Positions 9,827 through 18,259 are shown, counted from the stretch's first letter. The stretch is 39,885 nt of DNA from Parcubacteria group bacterium GW2011_GWD2_38_11 (GCA_000992325.1 LBTZ01000010.1:1-39885), one strand, 5' to 3'. Translations and numbers: made by a program. Notes: generated by a model not told the origin, from the sequence alone.

Positions 9827-11033
9827 ACATTTGTCCTGCCATATTATATATCGGCATCAAAATTGCAAAAACCAAAATCCCCACACCCAGCCCCAAGAAA
9901 GTAATCAATATCGGTTCAAGCATTGTAGAAAGATTGCGAGTGATGCGATCTGTCTCCTGATTATAAAAGACTGACATATGCCTCAAAACTTCACTGATTT
10001 TTCCTGCATCTTCGCCGATTTTAACCATTTGTGAAACGATTGGCGGAAAATGCTCTGAGCGCGCAAAAACACTACTCATTGCTCCACCTGACTTTACCTC
10101 ATCAGCTGCGCGCAAGATAACAGCTTCATAAGCTGTGCTATTAACTACCTCGCCCACAATAACCAGGGCCCTGACAATTGGAATTCCTCCGTCCAGCAGC
10201 ACTGAAAGATTTTCAGAAAAGCGAGAAATATAAACGTATTGAAAAAGCTTCCCAACTATTGGTATTTTCATCTTAATAACATCCCATTCTTTTTTTCCAT
10301 CTTCAGTTTTGACATAATAAATAATTCCGCCAATTGTGGCGATGATTGCCAATCCCACAAACCACCAATAAACACTCATAAAATCCCCAATCCTCATTAA
10401 TGCTGTCGTATACCAAGGAATCGCCACGTTCATATCCTTAAAAATGCTGGTCAATTTTGGCAAAACAACCGTAAAGACAATAAATCCAATAATAAGAGCT
10501 GCCGACAAAACAAAAACTGGATAAAACAACGCCCCCCTTATTTTTGAATTTAATTCATAATTTTTTTCGGTATTCTCAGCCAAAAACAAAATACTGCGTT
10601 GCAAGTTTCCAGAAAGCTCACCAGCCTTAACCATACTCACGGCTAAGTTTTCAAAAACCTCTGGATGCTTAGACATTGCCTCAGAAAAAGGCAGCCCATC
10701 TTCAATATCGCTAAGCATTTCATTTATGATTATCCTGAAAAAAGCATTTTCTGTTTGATCACCAACAGCCTGCAAGGAAGAAATGATTGAAACCTTCGCC
10801 TCAATCAATGTTGCAAGTTGTCGAAAAAAAACTGACAACTCCCTCATACTTACACCCTCCCAGATGTGCTGCAAGTCTTTCATTATAGCGGAAACTTCTT
10901 CTTGTTTTTCAATCTTAAGTGGAATATACCCCTTCTCTTGAAGCATTGCCACCGCCGCATCACTATTAATAGCCTCCATTCTGCCATTGATAACTTCTCC
11001 GCCTGAATTTTTTGCTTGAAATAAAAATTTCAT
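9825..11033 (-). CDS. pilC: type IV pilus inner-membrane platform protein
   Basis: This 402-aa GspF/PilC-family protein is the membrane platform that couples the PilB and PilT motors to pilin insertion and removal. An N-terminal cytoplasmic segment (KFLFQAKNSGGEVINGRMEA) is followed by two T2SSF four-helix domains: SVFFRQLATLIEAKVSIISSLQAV and, in the second, SRFSENLSVLLDGGIPIVRAL. Hydrophobic helices follow each domain, the last being ILITFLGLGVGILVFAILMPIYNM near the C-terminus. Length is typical. It lies between pilT and the pilins, separated from pilT by a 145-bp spacer full of tandem words, so co-transcription with pilT is probable but not certain. Confidence 0.96.
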   Translation of the reverse strand: MKFLFQAKNSGGEVINGRMEAINSDAAVAMLQEKGYIPLKIEKQEEVSAIMKDLQHIWEGVSMRELSVFFRQLATLIEAKVSIISSLQAVGDQTENAFFRIIINEMLSDIEDGLPFSEAMSKHPEVFENLAVSMVKAGELSGNLQRSILFLAENTEKNYELNSKIRGALFYPVFVLSAALIIGFIVFTVVLPKLTSIFKDMNVAIPWYTTALMRIGDFMSVYWWFVGLAIIATIGGIIYYVKTEDGKKEWDVIKMKIPIVGKLFQYVYISRFSENLSVLLDGGIPIVRALVIVGEVVNSTAYEAVILRAADEVKSGGAMSSVFARSEHFPPIVSQMVKIGEDAGKISEVLRHMSVFYNQETDRITRNLSTMLEPILITFLGLGVGILVFAILMPIYNMAGQM

Positions 11034-11039
11034 AGTATA

Positions 11040-11172
11040 TATTAACTTACAACTTACAACTAACTACTTACAACTAACTACTGACTACTAACTTTGAAAA
11101 TCAGAATATACCCGCCACTCCAGAAATCTGAATTTATTCATTGTTGTAAGTTGTTAGTTGTGGGTTGTTTGT
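11040..11172. repeat. ACTTACAACTAACT / TTGTAAGTTGTTAG repeat spacer (pilT-pilC)
   Basis: The spacer starts with ACTTACAACTTACAACTAAC-type words and ends with the complementary GTTGTAAGTTGTTAGTTGTG, so the transcript can fold into a long stem. No gene is seen. It is the same family as 7964-8000, 27133-27256 and the ligA inserts. Confidence 0.75.
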
Positions 11173-11178
11173 TTTGAA

Positions 11179-12258
11179 TTATTTCTTCGAAATCAGCATC
11201 TGCAAGTATTCCTCATTTTTTGAATATACAAGTGCGTCATCCATAGTCACCAATCCTCTTTGAATCAAGTCTGCCAATGATTTATCCAGGGAAACCATTC
11301 CCTCCCTAAGACTTGTTTCAATAACACTATCAATCTGATATGATTTATTTTCTCGAATCAAATTTTCAACCGCGTGGTTATTCATCATAATTTCCATCGC
11401 CGGAATTCGTCCACCTCCAACTTTTGGAACAAGACGCTGAGAAACAACTCCCAAAAGTACACTTGCGAGTTGAGAACGAACTTGATTTTGTTGATGCGCA
11501 GGAAAAACGTCCACGATTCTATCAACTGTTTGCGAAGTATCGTTTGTGTGCAATGTTGCCAAAATCAAATGCCCCGTTTCCGCAGCCGTCATAGCTGTAC
11601 TGATGGTATCCAAATCACGAAGCTCGCCAATAAGCACCACATTTGCATCCTCACGAAAAACACTGCGCAATCCATCTGGAAATGTTTTTGTGTCCCTGCC
11701 AATCTCGCGCTGGTTTATTATGCACCTGTCCTGTTCATAGATATATTCAATTGGATCTTCAATTGTGATTATGTGCTTGTCTTCATTATGATTAATAAAA
11801 TCAATCAATGCAGAAAGTGTTGTTGATTTTCCATGGCCAACCGGTCCAGTCACCAAAAGGAGTCCCTGAGTGTTTTTTGTAAAATCATATAATATTGGCG
11901 GGAGACCCAATTCCTCCAAGGTGCGAACACTTCCAGATACCATACGCATAGCAACACTAAGATTGCCTTGCTGATAAAAAACATTGGTTCGAAATCGAGC
12001 TTTGTCCTCAAAATTATATGAAAAATCAACCTGACCATCAGCGATCAATTTTTTCTTATTCTCTTCGCTTGTAAGCGCATCACTAAGTGCCTGGGTATCC
12101 TCAGCTGATAAGATGGCCTCTTGTGTCAAAGGATACAATTTTCCATCCAATCTAAGAGTCGGATAACGCCCAACAACCAGATGCAAATCAGAGGCATTTT
12201 GTTGAGCAACTAAACGCAAAAGGCTTTTTATTCTTTGTTCACTGTGTAATGTTGACAT
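11179..12258 (-). CDS. pilT: type IV pilus retraction ATPase
   Basis: This 359-aa PilT-family hexameric ATPase powers pilus retraction. Visible: N-terminal PAS-like domain (ASDLHLVVGRYPTLRLDG), Walker A GPVGHGKSTT with Lys144, Asp-box ITIEDPIEYIYEQ, Walker B with VLIGELRDLDT, His-box ATLHTND, and the PilT-type C-terminus (VSQRLVPKVGGG, EIMMNNHAVENLIRENK, GMVSLDKSLADL). The Walker A has His142 where PilT normally has Ser (GPTGSGKS). The promoter is probably inside the 3' end of the receiver gene upstream, giving a ~145-nt leader that carries a nested palindrome shared with the pilN leader. The immediate upstream sequence CAAGAAAAAATG is shared with pilN. Confidence 0.96.
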   Translation of the reverse strand: MSTLHSEQRIKSLLRLVAQQNASDLHLVVGRYPTLRLDGKLYPLTQEAILSAEDTQALSDALTSEENKKKLIADGQVDFSYNFEDKARFRTNVFYQQGNLSVAMRMVSGSVRTLEELGLPPILYDFTKNTQGLLLVTGPVGHGKSTTLSALIDFINHNEDKHIITIEDPIEYIYEQDRCIINQREIGRDTKTFPDGLRSVFREDANVVLIGELRDLDTISTAMTAAETGHLILATLHTNDTSQTVDRIVDVFPAHQQNQVRSQLASVLLGVVSQRLVPKVGGGRIPAMEIMMNNHAVENLIRENKSYQIDSVIETSLREGMVSLDKSLADLIQRGLVTMDDALVYSKNEEYLQMLISKK

Positions 12259-12268
12259 TTTTTCTTGT

Positions 12269-12304
12269 CCTGTTAAATTCGCACTTAGCGATCATTCAAC
12301 TAGG
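12269..12304. repeat. nested GTTAAAT palindrome in the pilT leader
   Basis: Outer arms CCTGTTAAAT and ATTCAACTAGG enclose an inner hairpin TCGC-ACTTA-GCGA. The architecture, and most outer-arm bases, match the copies at 16066-16148 upstream of pilN. Confidence 0.65.
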
Positions 12305-12409
12305 ATAAATTTTTATTTTTGTTATATATTTTGTCTGTCGCTCACCAGCAAAGAAGGGTTTTTTGCATTTTGAAACAGCTCAGCCCAAACAAGTTATCAA
12401 TTTATATGT

Positions 12410-12438
12410 ATTATACTAAATTTTTAAATATTCAGCAA
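12410..12438 (-). promoter_or_regulatory. candidate pilT promoter overlapping the end of the receiver gene
   Basis: A perfect TATAAT at 12410-12415 has a weak TTGCTG (12433-12438) 17 bases upstream, inside the last codons of the receiver gene. It would give a leader of about 145 nt before pilT. Confidence 0.45.
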
Positions 12439-12798
12439 AGCATTAACCTTGCGTACAACTTCCGATGGAGTGAAATGAGATTTGATTAAATATTCATTAA
12501 CACCATATTCAGCACCCTCAGTAATTTTTTCTTTTTCTGAGATATTAGTAAGCATTATAATTGGAATATTTTTCAGCGCATCGTTTTCTTTTATTTTTTT
12601 CAAAACCTCCATACCACCCATATATGGCATTATAATGTCCAACAAAATAATATCAGGAGTTAATTGTTCCAACTTTTTTATTGCCTCAAGTCCATTTTCA
12701 GCAATAATAACCTCAAAACCATCCTGAGAGAATTTTACCTGATAAATATCCCTGATAAAGGCATCATCCTCAACAATCAATATCTTTTTAGCATCCAT
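12424..12798 (-). CDS. stand-alone response-regulator receiver (CheY-like) in the pilus operon
   Basis: The 124-aa product is a receiver domain only, with no output domain. Conserved residues: acidic pocket Glu10/Asp11/Asp12 in LIVEDDAF, phospho-acceptor Asp54 in ILLDIIMP, switch Thr84 in IIMLTN and Lys106 (normally KP, here KS). Such proteins act by protein-protein contact after phosphorylation. Its place between pilB and pilT suggests control of pilus extension or retraction, in the manner of PilG/PilH-type receivers (inference by analogy). No histidine kinase lies in the window. The spacer to pilB is a short ACTTTATAAAC repeat. Confidence 0.93.
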   Translation of the reverse strand: MDAKKILIVEDDAFIRDIYQVKFSQDGFEVIIAENGLEAIKKLEQLTPDIILLDIIMPYMGGMEVLKKIKENDALKNIPIIMLTNISEKEKITEGAEYGVNEYLIKSHFTPSEVVRKVNALLNI

Positions 12799-12805
12799 AT
12801 ATTTT

Positions 12806-12852
12806 TACTTTATAAACTTTATAAACCTTATGAACTTTATGAACTTTTTACC
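12806..12852. repeat. ACTTTATAAAC/ACTTTATGAAC tandem repeat (pilB-receiver junction)
   Basis: Four degenerate copies of an 11-12-base unit fill the 56-bp gap between the pilB stop and the receiver ATG. It is related to 9781-9826 and 20167-20196. Confidence 0.7.
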
Positions 12853-12854
12853 AT

Positions 12855-14570
12855 TTACTTATCATCCTCCACTTCTCCTCCAATACTCTTGCTTCCCTCA
12901 GTCACCCGCTCAACTTCTTCCAATGTTGTTAGTCCAAGCAGCACTTTGAGCACACCATCTTGCTTAATTGTAATCATTCCCTGCCTATTTGCATATTGTT
13001 GAACTTCAACCTCCGATCCATTGTGCTCAGAAATTATTTCTTTCATTTCCTTATCTATCTCAAGCGCTTCAAAAATTGCAATACGCCCTCTGTATCCAGT
13101 TTCGCCACATACTTCACATCCCCTGCCTTTATAAATATGAAATCCGTCATCAAGATTCAATTTGTATTTTTGAACCTCTTCACTTGGCAACCCCTCCACT
13201 TGACCACGAATATATTCCAAAACCGTTGAAGGAATTGTTATTTCCTCTCTGCATTCACTGCAAATCCTGCGCACAAGTCTTTGCGCTCCCACCACCCGCA
13301 ATGAAGATGCTAATAAAAAGGCTTCGATTCCCATATCAACTAATCGCGGAATTGCACCTATAGAACTATTCGTATGCAAAGTAGAAAGCACCAAATGTCC
13401 CGTTAATGCAGCATGAATTGTTAGCTCTGCTGTTTCACTATCACGAATTTCTCCCACCATAATCACATTAGGATCTTGACGTAAAATACTACGAAGACCA
13501 CTAGCAAAAGTATAGCCTATTTCCGGATTTATCTGACTTTGGTTTATACCTGAAATGGAATATTCAACAGGATCCTCCAATGTTATTATATTTCTCTCTT
13601 CCTTATTTAAGATATCCAAACAAGCATACAATGTTGTTGATTTTCCACTACCGGTAGGACCAGTCATTAGAATAATCCCAAATGGCTCCTTAATATTTCG
13701 CAAAAGAATTTCTTTTCCTTTTCCCATAAGACCCATACTATCCAAATCTATAACTTTGTTGCCTGTATCCAAAAGACGCAGCACAACCTTTTCTCCATCA
13801 ATAACAGGAAGTGTTGATACACGAAAATCAACAGGATGGCCGCCTTCTTTGATCTTAAATCTTCCATCCTGAGGCTTTCTTTTTTCATCTATTTTCAAAT
13901 TGGAAAGAATTTTTATTCTTGACACAACAGCGCGCCCAACTTCTTTAGGAATGGAAAGTGAAGCAAACAACACACCATCAACCCTGAATCGAACGCGGTA
14001 TTCTTTCGTTCCAAACGGCTCAATATGAATATCACTAGCCTTCCCATCAATTGCATGCCTAATCACAACACTCAAAAGTTTTGTAACTGGTGCCGATTGC
14101 AAACCACCCTCAATAACTTTTGCATCTCCAGCTTCAGCTGACGACAAATCTATATCATCAACATTATCCGCTTGCAATGAATCCATTGCTTCTTCAATAG
14201 CTTTTTCAGCACCGCCCTCGTATTGCGCCACCATTTTCTGAAAAACATTTTCCGAAATCAAATACAAGTCAAATTCAAGCTTTCTTTTTTCCGAGATAAA
14301 ACGCAGAATATTCAGAGCATTAGTATCACGTGGATCAACAATACCAACCTTAACAATTGTCCCACTTATTTCAAATGCGACAATCTTATTTTGCCTCGCA
14401 ATGTCCTCGGAAATAACAGAAAGAACTTCAGGGTCCACAATAGGCGCATCCTGAAGATATGGAATATTTAATTCAGTCGCCCTTTCTATGAGCATATTCG
14501 ATTCTGAAGGCTCCGAGTTTGATACAGCCACCGAACTTACGGTACTTTTTTTCAATATTTTTTTATGCAT
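12855..14570 (-). CDS. pilB: type IV pilus extension ATPase
   Basis: This 571-aa GspE/PilB-family ATPase drives pilus assembly. An N-terminal MshEN/GspE-N domain (residues ~30-120: LNIPYLQDAPIVDPEVLSVI) precedes the catalytic domain: arginine-rich N2 segment (ASDIHIEPF, YRVRFRVDG), Walker A GPTGSGKST with Lys310, Asp-box TLEDPVEY, Walker B DPNVIMVGEIRDSET, His-box STLHTN. A tetracysteine zinc site (C437/C440, C485/C488) is characteristic of assembly ATPases and absent from PilT. Length is typical. It is followed by the receiver gene and preceded by pilO by 18 bases, and no Shine-Dalgarno is obvious. Confidence 0.97.
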   Translation of the reverse strand: MHKKILKKSTVSSVAVSNSEPSESNMLIERATELNIPYLQDAPIVDPEVLSVISEDIARQNKIVAFEISGTIVKVGIVDPRDTNALNILRFISEKRKLEFDLYLISENVFQKMVAQYEGGAEKAIEEAMDSLQADNVDDIDLSSAEAGDAKVIEGGLQSAPVTKLLSVVIRHAIDGKASDIHIEPFGTKEYRVRFRVDGVLFASLSIPKEVGRAVVSRIKILSNLKIDEKRKPQDGRFKIKEGGHPVDFRVSTLPVIDGEKVVLRLLDTGNKVIDLDSMGLMGKGKEILLRNIKEPFGIILMTGPTGSGKSTTLYACLDILNKEERNIITLEDPVEYSISGINQSQINPEIGYTFASGLRSILRQDPNVIMVGEIRDSETAELTIHAALTGHLVLSTLHTNSSIGAIPRLVDMGIEAFLLASSLRVVGAQRLVRRICSECREEITIPSTVLEYIRGQVEGLPSEEVQKYKLNLDDGFHIYKGRGCEVCGETGYRGRIAIFEALEIDKEMKEIISEHNGSEVEVQQYANRQGMITIKQDGVLKVLLGLTTLEEVERVTEGSKSIGGEVEDDK

Positions 14571-14588
14571 TATAAAAAATCCAATAAA

Positions 14589-15380
14589 TCAATTAATAAC
14601 AAAAGGATTTATTTTTCCCTTAACCACAGTATTATCTCCAATTGTCTGAGATTTTTGTGAGACATACATTTTTAAGGTAGAAATTGTTTCATCATCTAAG
14701 CCCTCATTAATTTTTTCGACTTGCTGACTATCAACTTTAGCAAGACCAAGGTATCCAAAATTCACATCAATATCAGCCAAAAGAATCGTAGCGGAAGTCT
14801 CAGCGGTTGCGGCTTCATCTTTTTGCTTTACAATATTTACAGATTTAATTGTGTTAAAAACAGGCATTCGCTGTAAATTATCAAGAAAAATTCTTATTTT
14901 ATCATAATCACCTACCAATGAAATTTTGACCGATATAGATTGCATTTTGTTTACTTTATTCAAAACTTGCTGTCCAGTCATTGGATCAATCATAAAGGAT
15001 TCCAATTCATCAGAAGAAATACCAGTCACTGAATTATTTGTAGGAACAGACGTATCCTTTGCATCACTTAGGGATATATTTACAAGTGACACATTTGCAT
15101 CACTGGCCAGATAATTAATTCCGCTAATAATTCTTTCTTCTGCTTTATTCTCTGGCAAATAGCTACTAACTATACTTTCGCCATCCGCATTGTCGGAAAT
15201 TTTTTTTCCAATTGATTCAATTGCCAGCCGTTTTTCTCCAATAGCTTTCAATTCAGTATTTGCCGCAAGTAATTCTTCATTTACTTTTTTAACATTACTA
15301 ATTTCTGGCCATATGAAGCCAGCAAAAATAGCCAACGAAATTACCAACACGATAGGAAAGAAAAGAAATTTTAATCGCAT
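14589..15380 (-). CDS. pilO: type IV pilus alignment protein PilO-like
   Basis: The 263-aa product starts MRLKFLFFPIVLVISLAIFAGFIW, a single N-terminal membrane helix. A coiled-coil-prone segment (NVKKVNEELLAANTELKAIGEKRLAIESIGKKI) follows, and then a ferredoxin-like periplasmic/extracytoplasmic domain with VSVKISLVGDYDKIRIFLDNLQRMPVFN-type PilO sequence. PilO pairs with PilN to link the pilus machinery to PilM. A GTG at 15428 would add 16 residues, but ATG 15380 places the helix at the very N-terminus as in the family. It lies between pilN and pilB; together with synteny the assignment is solid although sequence is divergent. Confidence 0.85.
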   Translation of the reverse strand: MRLKFLFFPIVLVISLAIFAGFIWPEISNVKKVNEELLAANTELKAIGEKRLAIESIGKKISDNADGESIVSSYLPENKAEERIISGINYLASDANVSLVNISLSDAKDTSVPTNNSVTGISSDELESFMIDPMTGQQVLNKVNKMQSISVKISLVGDYDKIRIFLDNLQRMPVFNTIKSVNIVKQKDEAATAETSATILLADIDVNFGYLGLAKVDSQQVEKINEGLDDETISTLKMYVSQKSQTIGDNTVVKGKINPFVIN

Positions 15381-15513
15381 TTGTTTTTCATCCAAAATCT
15401 TGTTTGAAAAGCAAGAACTGGGATGCACTATTTAAAAAAATTATTATTCAACAAATAAATCATTTTACTACAGCAGAAGATAAGTACCCTATAACGTAAT
15501 GCCGCACATCGAA

Positions 15514-16056
15514 TCATTTTTTAATCTTCATATCAACACTACAAGCTATGATATTTTCATTGCGGATAATACTTGAAAGCGCTACGTCAGTAAAATAATC
15601 AGACTTTTTAAAATTAAGAATTTGCTTGGCCACATCGTTAAAATTATTTGCATCAAATGAAACGACAATTTTCTCAGTATCATATTTAAAATCAGTAACT
15701 ACAATATTTGCATCAAGATCACCGCCAAGATGATCCAAAAGTTTAGTCATCTCCAAGCGAGCAATGTTCCCATCGCTCAACTGAAGATTGTTTTTTATTT
15801 CGCTTAAACGCACTTGCATATCCACAACCCGTTCAAGACTTTTTAATCCAATAAGCTTATCATTTTCAGCTAAAACAGATTCTCTTAAGGCTTTATTTCT
15901 TCCTTCCGCAAAAGGCACATAAATTTTTAGCCCAAAAAGAATCAACAAGATGATGATTAAAATTCCCAGTGAGAAAAAAAATCCACCATTTCCATTTTTC
16001 ACAGAAAAACGTTCCGGCTCCGCTTGTTGACTTTGACGCAAATTTATAGTAGTCAT
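15514..16056 (-). CDS. pilN: type IV pilus alignment protein PilN-like
   Basis: The 180-aa product has a short cytoplasmic N-terminus containing MTTINLRQ, equivalent to the PilM-binding INLLP motif of PilN. One membrane helix (FFFSLGILIIILLILFGLKIYV) follows, then a coiled coil (ALRESVLAENDKLIGLKSLERVVDMQVRLSEIK) and a small alpha/beta domain. Position between pilM and pilO and this architecture identify it. The 134-bp leader from pilM carries two nested GTTAAAT palindromes and ends CAAGAAAAAATG, almost the same bases that precede the pilT ATG. No classical Shine-Dalgarno is present. Confidence 0.87.
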   Translation of the reverse strand: MTTINLRQSQQAEPERFSVKNGNGGFFFSLGILIIILLILFGLKIYVPFAEGRNKALRESVLAENDKLIGLKSLERVVDMQVRLSEIKNNLQLSDGNIARLEMTKLLDHLGGDLDANIVVTDFKYDTEKIVVSFDANNFNDVAKQILNFKKSDYFTDVALSSIIRNENIIACSVDMKIKK

Positions 16057-16065
16057 TTTTTCTTG

Positions 16066-16148
16066 CCCCGTTAACCCTGTTAAATTTCCGCAGGACGGAA
16101 CCTATTTAACTGGGTAAAATTCGCTTTTGGCGACTATTTAACTGGGGT
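16066..16148. repeat. two nested GTTAAAT palindromes in the pilN leader
   Basis: Unit one: GTTAAAT, inner hairpin TTCCG-CAGGA-CGGAA, ATTTAAC. Unit two: GGTAAAAT, inner hairpin TCGC-TTTTG-GCGA, ATTTAACTGGGG. Outer arms are conserved and inner arms vary. This is the same design as 12269-12304 before pilT. Confidence 0.75.
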
Positions 16149-16190
16149 GCCTTTTTATTTTTATTAAGACCAGTTTTATATTTTGTTGTT

Positions 16191-17294
16191 TTATTCCCGC
16201 CTGTACTCCTCCACCCCTCGCAGAGCAAGACCCAGCGCAACAGAAAAAGAAGCTCCGAGTTGCCCAATCAATGGCTTTACATTATCATTAGATGAAATTC
16301 TTCTCCAAGGATTACCAAGTACAACAGGCATATCAAGCGAACGTGAGAAATACTCCTCAAGTCCTTTCATTTTTGATGTTCCACCCGAAAGAAAAACGCT
16401 GTCAATCCGCAAATCTTTATTTTTTTCTTTATGAGCATTTATTATTCGCTTTGATTCGCTGGCAATAAGTTCCAAAACAGGAACAATTAACGCGCTTTCC
16501 TTGCTATTAATAAGATCCTTATCGCCCTTTTTGAAAGTTTCTGCACGTTGCCTTGAAATACGCATACTGTCGCTAATAGCAGTTGTAATCTCATTTCCAC
16601 CAGCATCAATATTGCGATTAACACTCACCACACCTTTTTCCAATAAGATAATATTGGTTGCTCGCGAACCTATATCGATAATAAAAAAATTGCCAACATC
16701 ATCGCCCACCAGCGAGCGCGCAATCGAGAAAGTTTCAAGTTCAATAGCGTTAACCTCAAAATTCACGCCGGAAACAAGCCTGTCGTAATGCTCAATGTCT
16801 TTTTTTGGTGCAGCCACAAGAAGCACTTTTATTCTTTTCCCTCCATCCTTTCCTATGTTTTGTGCAAGTGTTTTGCCAGCTTCAATATGCTCGATAACTT
16901 CCCAACTCATAGCAACTTCATCAAGCGAGCTCGGAATATATTTATGCGCCTCAAATTGAATGGCTCTTGCAAGCTCATCCTGTCGCATATCCGGCAAATC
17001 AATGATTGTTATTAGTCCGCTAAAACCTGGGATGGAAACGTATGCCTGCGAACCCTTCTTCAGCTTCATCTTTGCAACCAAACCTTTCAACGCAGCATTA
17101 AGTTTTTGTTCATATGAAGAAATGCTTGCACCATTCGGTTGCCCACCTTGACCATCCCAATCCAAATCCACAATTCCATAGTTTTCCAATTTGGCTTTTT
17201 GATTTTCATAAGAAAGCTCCACAACCTTAATTGACGATGTTCCAAAATCGATACCAATAAAATGATTTCTTCTTTTTTTTAAAAATTCCAACAT
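16191..17294 (-). CDS. pilM: type IV pilus assembly ATPase-fold protein PilM
   Basis: This 367-aa actin-like (FtsA/PilM) protein forms the cytoplasmic ring that binds the PilN N-terminus. Nucleotide-binding signatures are intact: phosphate 1 FIGIDFGTSSIKVVEL near residue 12, phosphate 2 FFIIDIGSRATNIILL, and the adenosine motif VFLSGGTSKMKGLEEYF. It is the first gene of the long minus-strand pilus cluster. Upstream lie an extended -10 promoter (17384-17412) and, between promoter and ATG, a perfect 12-bp inverted repeat that would sit in the 5' leader. The ATG context is ACAAAAATG with no Shine-Dalgarno. Confidence 0.96.
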   Translation of the reverse strand: MLEFLKKRRNHFIGIDFGTSSIKVVELSYENQKAKLENYGIVDLDWDGQGGQPNGASISSYEQKLNAALKGLVAKMKLKKGSQAYVSIPGFSGLITIIDLPDMRQDELARAIQFEAHKYIPSSLDEVAMSWEVIEHIEAGKTLAQNIGKDGGKRIKVLLVAAPKKDIEHYDRLVSGVNFEVNAIELETFSIARSLVGDDVGNFFIIDIGSRATNIILLEKGVVSVNRNIDAGGNEITTAISDSMRISRQRAETFKKGDKDLINSKESALIVPVLELIASESKRIINAHKEKNKDLRIDSVFLSGGTSKMKGLEEYFSRSLDMPVVLGNPWRRISSNDNVKPLIGQLGASFSVALGLALRGVEEYRRE

Positions 17295-17316
17295 TTTTGT
17301 ATTTGTATTAAACTTA

Positions 17317-17348
17317 AATTTGTAATGTCATTAGGCACATTACAAATT
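17317..17348. promoter_or_regulatory. perfect inverted repeat in the pilM leader
   Basis: AATTTGTAATGT and ACATTACAAATT (12 bp, perfect) are separated by eight bases. Lying 22 bases before the pilM ATG and downstream of the predicted transcription start, it could be a repressor operator or an mRNA hairpin controlling the whole pilus operon. Confidence 0.6.
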
Positions 17349-17383
17349 AAAAATATTTCCAATAGAAAACAGAACTTACTATT

Positions 17384-17412
17384 ATCATAACATATTTTTA
17401 AAAAACAAACAA
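17384..17412 (-). promoter_or_regulatory. pilM operon promoter
   Basis: Extended -10 TGTTATGAT (TATGAT 17384-17389) and -35 TTGTTT (17407-17412), 17-base spacer. It predicts a ~80-nt leader containing the inverted repeat at 17317-17348. Confidence 0.6.
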
Positions 17413-17512
17413 TCTAATTTCAATTTATCCACAACCTAATTTTAGTTAACTAGTCACTTGGTTGTTTGATTGAATAGCTCTAGCGTGGAATTATCTAATT
17501 AACAAATTATTT

Positions 17513-18259
17513 ATGTTTATCCAAGAAATACATAAATTCATTCTAGATATATTATTTCCCGTGCGTTGCATCGCTTGCAAGAAAGAGGGCTTCTGGCTGT
17601 GCGAAGCTTGTTTTTTACGTATCAAAACTAAAGAAGAACATTTTTGTGGAATATGCGAGAAAATGATCACACCGGCTGGACGCACCTGCTTTGCTTGCAA
17701 AAATATATCTTCCAAACAAGCAGGAAGAAATTCGTTGGATGCTTTGATTGTTGCTTCAAGCTATGCACAATTTCCAATTGCAAGCGCAATCCATCTTTTC
17801 AAATATCGTCTTATAGCAGATCTGCACATCCCATTTGGAAAATTGCTTACCAGCGCGCTACAAAAAACTGAACTTCCCTTGCCTGATATCATCGTGTCTG
17901 TTCCACTACACAAGAGAAGGCTTCGCTGGCGAGGATTCAATCAATCAGCTTTGCTGGGTCAATATCTGGCAAACAACTTATTACCTCAAGATATTATCTT
18001 ATTTGACGAAAACATTCTTATTCGCAATCGTTACACTTTGCCGCAAATGGGGATAACCGATTATAGTTCTCGCAAACAAAACATAGCAGGCGCTTTTTCG
18101 CTCTCCCCCAATGCTGATGTCAAAAACAAAACAATTTTATTGGTAGACGATGTTGCAACCACTGGCTGGACCCTTTTTGAATGCGCGCGCATTCTCAAGA
18201 AAGGCGGCGCCAAAGAAGTTTTTGCAATTGTGATAGCGCGGCAAGAAACGAAATCATAG
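17513..18259 (+). CDS. comF: ComF-family phosphoribosyltransferase-like competence protein
   Basis: The 248-aa protein has an N-terminal zinc domain with four Cys pairs (C19/C22, C30/C33, C45/C48, C59/C62) and a C-terminal type I phosphoribosyltransferase fold: PLHKRRLRWRGFNQSALL and the PRPP loop LLVDDVATTGWT (residues 209-220). ComF is needed for natural transformation in several bacteria, acting after DNA entry. It is transcribed divergently from the pilus operon across a 218-bp spacer. That placement next to a complete type IV pilus set fits a competence role; comEC and comEA are not in the window. Length and start (M-FIQEIHKFILDILFPVRC) are as in the family. Confidence 0.95.
   Translation: MFIQEIHKFILDILFPVRCIACKKEGFWLCEACFLRIKTKEEHFCGICEKMITPAGRTCFACKNISSKQAGRNSLDALIVASSYAQFPIASAIHLFKYRLIADLHIPFGKLLTSALQKTELPLPDIIVSVPLHKRRLRWRGFNQSALLGQYLANNLLPQDIILFDENILIRNRYTLPQMGITDYSSRKQNIAGAFSLSPNADVKNKTILLVDDVATTGWTLFECARILKKGGAKEVFAIVIARQETKS

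Noticed and set aside
12259-12423. Known riboswitch (for example c-di-GMP) in the pilT leader
   Set aside because: No conserved aptamer core could be recognised by eye.
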